Part shown: positions 8,714-12,783 of the stretch, in pieces
How positions within the stretch are numbered: the first letter of the stretch is position 1
Layout of the letters: each line of letters starts with the position of its first letter
Origin: an uncultured Flavobacteriaceae bacterium
Lineage (GTDB): Bacteria > Bacteroidota > Bacteroidia > Flavobacteriales > Flavobacteriaceae
DNA length: 12,783 nucleotides
Assembly (NCBI GenBank): GCA_938074515.1
Contig: CALJFV010000099.1
Coordinates: forward strand, 1-12,783
Direction of reading: 5' to 3'
Position numbers and translations under genes: made by a program
The notes under the pieces: model-generated
The model's database searches: none
Seen by the model: the letters and a program-made list of their open reading frames with translations, nothing else
Told to the model about the DNA's origin: nothing

Positions 8714-11008
8714 TTAACTCTTGCGTTTTGATCGCCTACGCTTTTCCTTTTGCTGTGCATCCACTACAGCAATTGCTGTCATATTTACCATCTCTTCAAC
8801 ACTGGCACCAAGCTGAAAAATGTGAACAGCCCGTCGCATCCCAAGCATGATCGGCCCAATTGAATCTACGTCCTTTTGCTCCTTGAGCATTTTGTAATTA
8901 CTATTCGCCGCATCCAGGTTTGGAAAGATTAATGCGTTGACTTTTTTTCCGGCCAATTTGGAAAAAGGAAATTTATTCTTGAGCATCTCACTGTTCAGGG
9001 CAAAATCAACTTGCAATTCTCCGTCCAGGATCATGTCAGGATTAGATTCGTGCAGCATGGAAACCGCTTGACGCACTTTTAACGCATGCGGGTCATCAGA
9101 GGAGCCAAAATTGGCATAAGAAATCATTGCAATTACTGGATTTACCCCAAACATTTTCATGGTATGATTGGTCATCTGGGCAATATTCGCTAACTCTTGA
9201 GCAGTCGGATTAATATTTACCGAGGTATCCGAGATAAATATGGGGCCCTTAGGCGTAAGCATCAAGTTTGTCGCAGCAACTTTATTCACGCCTTCAAATT
9301 TGCCGACCGTTTCAAGGATGGGTCTTAAGGCCGTGGGGTATGAGCGCGCATAACCAGAAACCATGGCATCTGCCTCGCCGAGGTTTAGCATCATCGCGCC
9401 AAAATAATTACGCTCTCGCATCAATCTTCGGGCGTCAAATCGAGTAACTCCTTTACGTTTTCGTTGGGCCCAAAATTCTTCCGCATAAGCATTGCGACGC
9501 TCTTCTTCATCATCACATTTTGGATCAATGATCAGAACATCTTCATCGAAATCAATCTCTTGTTTGAGCGCTAAGATAATCTCTTTTCGCCCGAGCAAAA
9601 TCGGAATAGCAAAGCCCTCTTCATAGACTATTTGCGCCGCCTTTATTACATCAAGATGATCTGCCTCTGCAAAAACAACTCTTTTAGGATTGGATCGTGC
9701 GCGATCAAATAAAAGTTTGAGCATTTTGTGATCATTCCCCATACGCTCGAGCAATTCATCCTCATAGCGCTCCCAGTCCGTAATCGGAGCCAAGGCCACG
9801 CCACTCTCCATAGCGGCCTTAGCCACTGCCGGTGGCACCGCGGCGATCAGTCTTGGATCAAATGGTTTGGGAATAATGTATTCTCGACCAAATTGTAATT
9901 TTGTTTCTCCATAGGCTACATTGACCTGCTCTGGCACTGGTTCTTTGGCTAAATCTGCCAAAGCCTTTACCGCAGCCATTTTCATCGCCTCATTAATTTT
10001 AGTGGCCCGTACATCAAGTGCGCCTCTAAAAATAAAAGGAAAACCAAGTACATTGTTTACCTGATTAGGATGATCGCTTCGCCCCGTTGCCATAATGATA
10101 TCCTTTCGAGCCCGCATGGCCAACTCATAATTTATCTCTGGATCAGGATTAGCCATAGCAAAAACAATGGGCGAAGTAGCCATAGACTTGACCATTTTCT
10201 GAGTGACAATATCGGCAATAGAAAGTCCTACGAAGACATCTGCTCCCTCCAGGGCTTGGGCTAAGGTGTCGATTTTGCGATCGGTCGCAAATTCTAATTT
10301 TTCACTACTTAAATCATCACGATCACTGCGGATGACCCCGCGACTATCGCACATCACTATATTTTCACTCCGCGCACCAAAAGCCTTGTACAAACGAGTG
10401 CAAGAAACGGCTGCGGCGCCAGCACCACTAATGACTATTTTAACCTGTTCTATTTTTTTCTCGGCTAATTCTAAAGCATTTAAAAGTGCCGCCGCAGAAA
10501 TAATCGCCGTTCCGTGCTGGTCATCGTGCATTACGGGGATATCCAATTCCTCTTTGAGTCGTCGCTCTATTTCAAAAGCCTCAGGCGCTTTAATATCCTC
10601 TAAGTTAATGCCTCCAAAAGTTGGGGCCATGTGTTTAACGGTTTGTACAAAGGCATCAACATCAGTGGCATCTAATTCAATGTCGTATACATCGATATCC
10701 GCAAATATTTTGAATAAAAGCCCCTTGCCTTCCATCACGGGCTTGGACGCCTCTGGACCGATGTTCCCTAATCCCAGAACAGCAGTTCCGTTACTAATTA
10801 CAGCAACTAAATTTCCCTTATTCGTGTATTTGTATACGTTATCCGGAGACTTTTCAATCTCTAGACAGGGCTCGGCGACGCCCGGTGAATAGGCCAAAGA
10901 TAAATCTCTTTGACTTGCGTATTTTTTGGTAGGGACCACCTGGATCTTTCCAGGCCTTGGTTTAGCGTGATATAAAAGGGCTTCCCTTCTTTTGCTTTGC
11001 TTGCTCAT
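8714..11008 (-). CDS. maeB: Malic enzyme (MaeB type) with C-terminal phosphotransacetylase-like domain
   Basis: This enzyme oxidatively decarboxylates malate to pyruvate and CO2, usually with NADP+, supplying pyruvate and reducing power in the cytoplasm. At 764 residues it matches the two-domain MaeB architecture (E. coli MaeB is about 759) and aligns with it throughout from memory. The malic domain shows LAYSPGVAEPCLE (38-50, proposed catalytic Tyr40), VISNGTAVLGLGNIG, GGINLEDIKAPE and MHDDQHGTA, which include the expected metal ligands. A Rossmann nucleotide-binding stretch, VISGAGAAAVSC, follows, then FPFIFRGALDV and YIIPKPFDPRLI. From about residue 430 (PKRVVFAEADHLDVIKAAQI) the protein resembles phosphate acetyltransferase. 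In MaeB proteins this part is thought to be regulatory, sensing acetyl-CoA, not catalytic. The last 11 residues are an unusually basic tail. It starts with ATG at 11008, behind a TACCTTTG promoter-like element, and is probably its own transcription unit. The cofactor (NADP or NAD) cannot be settled by eye. Confidence 0.95.
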   Translation of the reverse strand: MSKQSKRREALLYHAKPRPGKIQVVPTKKYASQRDLSLAYSPGVAEPCLEIEKSPDNVYKYTNKGNLVAVISNGTAVLGLGNIGPEASKPVMEGKGLLFKIFADIDVYDIELDATDVDAFVQTVKHMAPTFGGINLEDIKAPEAFEIERRLKEELDIPVMHDDQHGTAIISAAALLNALELAEKKIEQVKIVISGAGAAAVSCTRLYKAFGARSENIVMCDSRGVIRSDRDDLSSEKLEFATDRKIDTLAQALEGADVFVGLSIADIVTQKMVKSMATSPIVFAMANPDPEINYELAMRARKDIIMATGRSDHPNQVNNVLGFPFIFRGALDVRATKINEAMKMAAVKALADLAKEPVPEQVNVAYGETKLQFGREYIIPKPFDPRLIAAVPPAVAKAAMESGVALAPITDWERYEDELLERMGNDHKMLKLLFDRARSNPKRVVFAEADHLDVIKAAQIVYEEGFAIPILLGRKEIILALKQEIDFDEDVLIIDPKCDDEEERRNAYAEEFWAQRKRKGVTRFDARRLMRERNYFGAMMLNLGEADAMVSGYARSYPTALRPILETVGKFEGVNKVAATNLMLTPKGPIFISDTSVNINPTAQELANIAQMTNHTMKMFGVNPVIAMISYANFGSSDDPHALKVRQAVSMLHESNPDMILDGELQVDFALNSEMLKNKFPFSKLAGKKVNALIFPNLDAANSNYKMLKEQKDVDSIGPIMLGMRRAVHIFQLGASVEEMVNMTAIAVVDAQQKEKRRRSKRKS

Positions 11009-11026
11009 AGATTCAAACTATACCTA

Positions 11027-11034
11027 CAAAGGTA
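11027..11034 (-). promoter_or_regulatory. Putative Bacteroidota -7 promoter element upstream of maeB
   Basis: The minus strand reads TACCTTTG, an exact TAnnTTTG match, 18 bases before the maeB ATG in the 58-base gap after queG. About 18-23 bases further upstream is a run of T residues followed by C, where a -33 TTTG would be expected; this is a weak match. Position and exact half-site support a maeB promoter with a very short leader. Confidence 0.5.
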
Positions 11035-11067
11035 GCAGACCTTGGAACATGAAAAAATTTTCAGGAT

Positions 11068-11997
11068 TTAATCTTCTAGGAATTTAATATTGCGCATTAA
11101 GCCCTCATAACGAGTGCGTTGTACTGGACTTTTCTCAAATAAATGACCGAAAACCTCCTGGGTTAATTCACGCCATTCCCGCTTATTGTTTTGTAAAAGT
11201 TCCGGCTTTGGTTTAAACCTCTGTTCGGCATGCGGCTTTGAAAATCGATTCCATGGACAAACATCTTGACAAACATCACATCCGAAAATCCAATCATCCA
11301 TTTGACCGGAGAAATGATTTGGAATTTCGGACTTGAGCTCTATGGTTAAATGCGAAATGCATTTACTGCCATCCACTACATAAGGAGCAATTATCGCTTG
11401 GGTCGGACAGGCGTCAATGCATGCGGTACACTGACCACAATGATCCGTGACCGGCCCATCTTGGGGCAATTCCAAGTCAATGATTAGCTCTGCCAAAAAG
11501 AAGAAGGAGCCAACCTGTTTACTAATGAGATTGGTGTTTTTCCCCAGCCATCCAAGTCCGCTTTTTACGGCCCAGGCCTTTTCCAAGACTGGGGCTGAGT
11601 CAACAAAAACACGACCTTCTACAGCGCCAATTTCGGCATTGATATGGGCCATGAGTTCTTTTAGCTTATCGCGCACCACGAAATGATAGTCTTCTCCGTA
11701 GGCGTATTTAGCGATTTTAAAACTTCCTTCGTCTTGGGTCTGTTCAGGAAAGTAATTATACAATAAAGAGACTACAGTCTTTGCTCCCGGAACTAATTTA
11801 CACGGGTCGAGGCGTTTGTCATAGTGATTTTCCATATAGCTCATGGAACCGTGATAACCATGAAGCAGCCACTCATCCAGGCGCGGTGCCTCATCCTCCA
11901 AAAATCCTGCTTTGCTCAAGCCACACGACAAAAAGCCCAGATGCTTCGCCTGGGTTTTTATAATACGGGCATGTTTGTATGCAAGGTCTATCGACAA
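11068..11997 (-). CDS. queG: Epoxyqueuosine reductase QueG
   Basis: QueG catalyses the last step of queuosine synthesis, reducing epoxyqueuosine to queuosine at the wobble position of GUN-decoding tRNAs, using cobalamin and two [4Fe-4S] clusters. The 309-residue protein carries the proposed catalytic aspartate D133 in [13 protein letters not shown], followed by the family block [12 protein letters not shown]. Eight cluster cysteines are visible: C187, C190, C193 and C197 in [17 protein letters not shown]213, and C240, C243 and C247 in [14 protein letters not shown]. It ends at [12 protein letters not shown]; there is no C-terminal HEAT-repeat extension as in the longer E. coli form. The start is assigned to TTG at 11997. 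An in-frame TAA lies two codons upstream, and the first in-frame ATG is at codon 52, beyond the conserved N-terminal residues, so TTG is the best choice. An AGGA sits 13 bases upstream, too far to be a strong ribosome site. It follows ruvB by 73 bases. Function is firm; the start is fairly sure. Confidence 0.95.
   Translation of the reverse strand: MSIDLAYKHARIIKTQAKHLGFLSCGLSKAGFLEDEAPRLDEWLLHGYHGSMSYMENHYDKRLDPCKLVPGAKTVVSLLYNYFPEQTQDEGSFKIAKYAYGEDYHFVVRDKLKELMAHINAEIGAVEGRVFVDSAPVLEKAWAVKSGLGWLGKNTNLISKQVGSFFFLAELIIDLELPQDGPVTDHCGQCTACIDACPTQAIIAPYVVDGSKCISHLTIELKSEIPNHFSGQMDDWIFGCDVCQDVCPWNRFSKPHAEQRFKPKPELLQNNKREWRELTQEVFGHLFEKSPVQRTRYEGLMRNIKFLED
11931..11959 (-). other. Terminator-like hairpin inside the first codons of queG
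   Basis: On the minus strand CCCAG (11954-11950) and CTGGG (11940-11936) can form a GC-rich 5-bp stem around the 9-base loop GCGAAGCAT, flanked by A5 on one side and CTTTTT on the other. The loop itself contains GCGAAGC, a sequence known from oligonucleotide work to form an exceptionally stable mini-hairpin. The arrangement resembles an intrinsic terminator about 40 bases into queG (codons 13-23). On the plus strand the pairing is even longer because a G-U pair bridges to the A/T run. It also encodes ordinary QueG residues, so it may be coincidence. Confidence 0.3.
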
Positions 11998-12070
11998 GTC
12001 TTAATATTTTTCCTAAGAAACTGTAAGTTAGTCAAACAACAGGGATTCATCAATCGCGCATTAGTTTAAT

Positions 12071-12783
12071 TTAAGCCCCAAATAAACCTTGCTGATCTGA
12101 CGGCTTTTGCATCCCCAAATGTCGATAGGCAAATTCTGTTACGGCCCGACCACGCGGAGTACGAATAATAAAGCCCTGTTGAATTAAAAAAGGTTCATAA
12201 ACCTCCTCAATGGTTTCAGCACTTTCCGAGACTGCAGTCGCTAATGTTGTAATGCCGACAGGGCCCCCTTTGAATTTTTCAATGATCGTTGTCAATATTT
12301 TATTATCCATATCGTCCAATCCAAAGGCATCAACATTGAGTTGTTTTAAAGCAAATTTTGCAATCGTAATATCAATGTGCCCATCCCCTTTTATTTGGGC
12401 AAAATCACGCACTCTTCTCAATAAAGCATTGGCGATTCGTGGGGTCCCACGGCTGCGCCCAGCAATTTCTATCGCAGCTTCCATACTTATCCCCACATTC
12501 AAAATTCCCGCACTGCGTTGAACAATGGTAGTCAAAAGCTCAGTCTTGTAATATTCCAAGCGAGAGGCGATGCCAAAACGCGCCCTCATGGGCGCGGTCA
12601 AGAGGCCCGAACGTGTTGTAGCCCCCACAAGTGTAAAAGGATTCAGAGTGATCTGAACCGTGCGTGCATTTGGTCCGGATTCAATCATGATGTCAATCTT
12701 ATAATCCTCCATGGCGCTGTACAAGTATTCCTCGACAATAGGGCTTAATCGATGAATTTCATCGATAAATAAAACGTCGCGCT
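12071..12783 (-). CDS. ruvB: Holliday junction branch migration helicase RuvB (partial, 5' end outside window)
   Basis: RuvB is the hexameric AAA+ ATPase that drives branch migration on RuvA-bound junctions. The C-terminal 236 residues are present; the reading frame runs open to the window edge (first full codon at 12781), so the Walker A region and N-terminus are missing. The visible part starts [12 protein letters not shown], which holds the Walker B motif. It continues through [31 protein letters not shown] and the sensor 1/arginine-finger region [19 protein letters not shown]. The lid domain contains [20 protein letters not shown]. The C-terminal winged helix ends in the signature [22 protein letters not shown]. 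Nothing looks broken: the missing N-terminus is due only to the window boundary. The stop is TAA, followed after 73 bases by queG. The gene is separated from ruvA by about 3.4 kb holding queG and maeB. Confidence 0.97.
   Translation of the reverse strand, partial: RDVLFIDEIHRLSPIVEEYLYSAMEDYKIDIMIESGPNARTVQITLNPFTLVGATTRSGLLTAPMRARFGIASRLEYYKTELLTTIVQRSAGILNVGISMEAAIEIAGRSRGTPRIANALLRRVRDFAQIKGDGHIDITIAKFALKQLNVDAFGLDDMDNKILTTIIEKFKGGPVGITTLATAVSESAETIEEVYEPFLIQQGFIIRTPRGRAVTEFAYRHLGMQKPSDQQGLFGA

Noticed and set aside
10203..10892. A 229-codon plus-strand open frame opposite maeB
   Set aside because: It lies wholly antisense to a strongly conserved enzyme, its translation is Ser/Ala/Thr-rich with no recognisable domain, and such frames are expected as a shadow of the coding strand.
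12071..12783. ruvB as a truncated pseudogene beginning at the TTG at 12724
   Set aside because: The frame stays open to the window edge and encodes the expected Walker B region upstream, so the gene is simply cut by the window.
1..12783. Mobile element, CRISPR array, tRNA/rRNA, toxin-antitoxin or defence system
   Set aside because: All intergenic gaps are under about 90 bases, every substantial frame is a recognised core gene, and no terminal repeats, direct-repeat arrays or transposase motifs were seen.

Overview
The window is ordinary chromosomal housekeeping DNA from a member of the Bacteroidota, most likely of the Flavobacteriia/Cryomorphaceae type. The main evidence is a full-length sprA, which encodes the giant outer-membrane translocon of the type IX secretion system (T9SS), found only in that phylum. 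Supporting signs are two upstream sequences matching the Bacteroidota -7 promoter element TAnnTTTG and the near absence of Shine-Dalgarno sequences. The species cannot be named from the sequence.

All seven genes lie on the minus strand and are packed tightly, with no gap longer than about 90 bases. In transcription order (high to low coordinate) they are: ruvB (5' end beyond the window), Holliday-junction helicase motor; queG, epoxyqueuosine reductase; maeB, malic enzyme fused to a phosphotransacetylase-like domain; ruvA, Holliday-junction recognition subunit; sprA, T9SS outer-membrane channel; gcvH, lipoyl carrier protein of the glycine cleavage system; and a small VanZ-family membrane protein. 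A promoter-like element precedes maeB and another precedes ruvA. The likely units are therefore ruvB-queG, maeB, and ruvA-sprA-gcvH-vanZ. Within the last unit ruvA and sprA are 3 bases apart and gcvH and vanZ overlap by 23 bases, so translational coupling is likely.

The genes serve several unrelated pathways: recombination repair (RuvA, RuvB), tRNA wobble-base modification (QueG), central carbon metabolism (MaeB), protein export and possibly gliding (SprA), and one-carbon metabolism (GcvH). No mobile element, CRISPR array, RNA gene, phage gene or defence system was seen, and I found no convincing new multi-gene system. The points worth a second look are mostly in sprA: a Gly-Gly-Asp-Pro tandem repeat, a charged Gly-rich insert, an EF-hand-like loop and a TTG start just behind ruvA. 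A terminator-like hairpin in the first codons of queG and a basic tail on MaeB are also worth noting.
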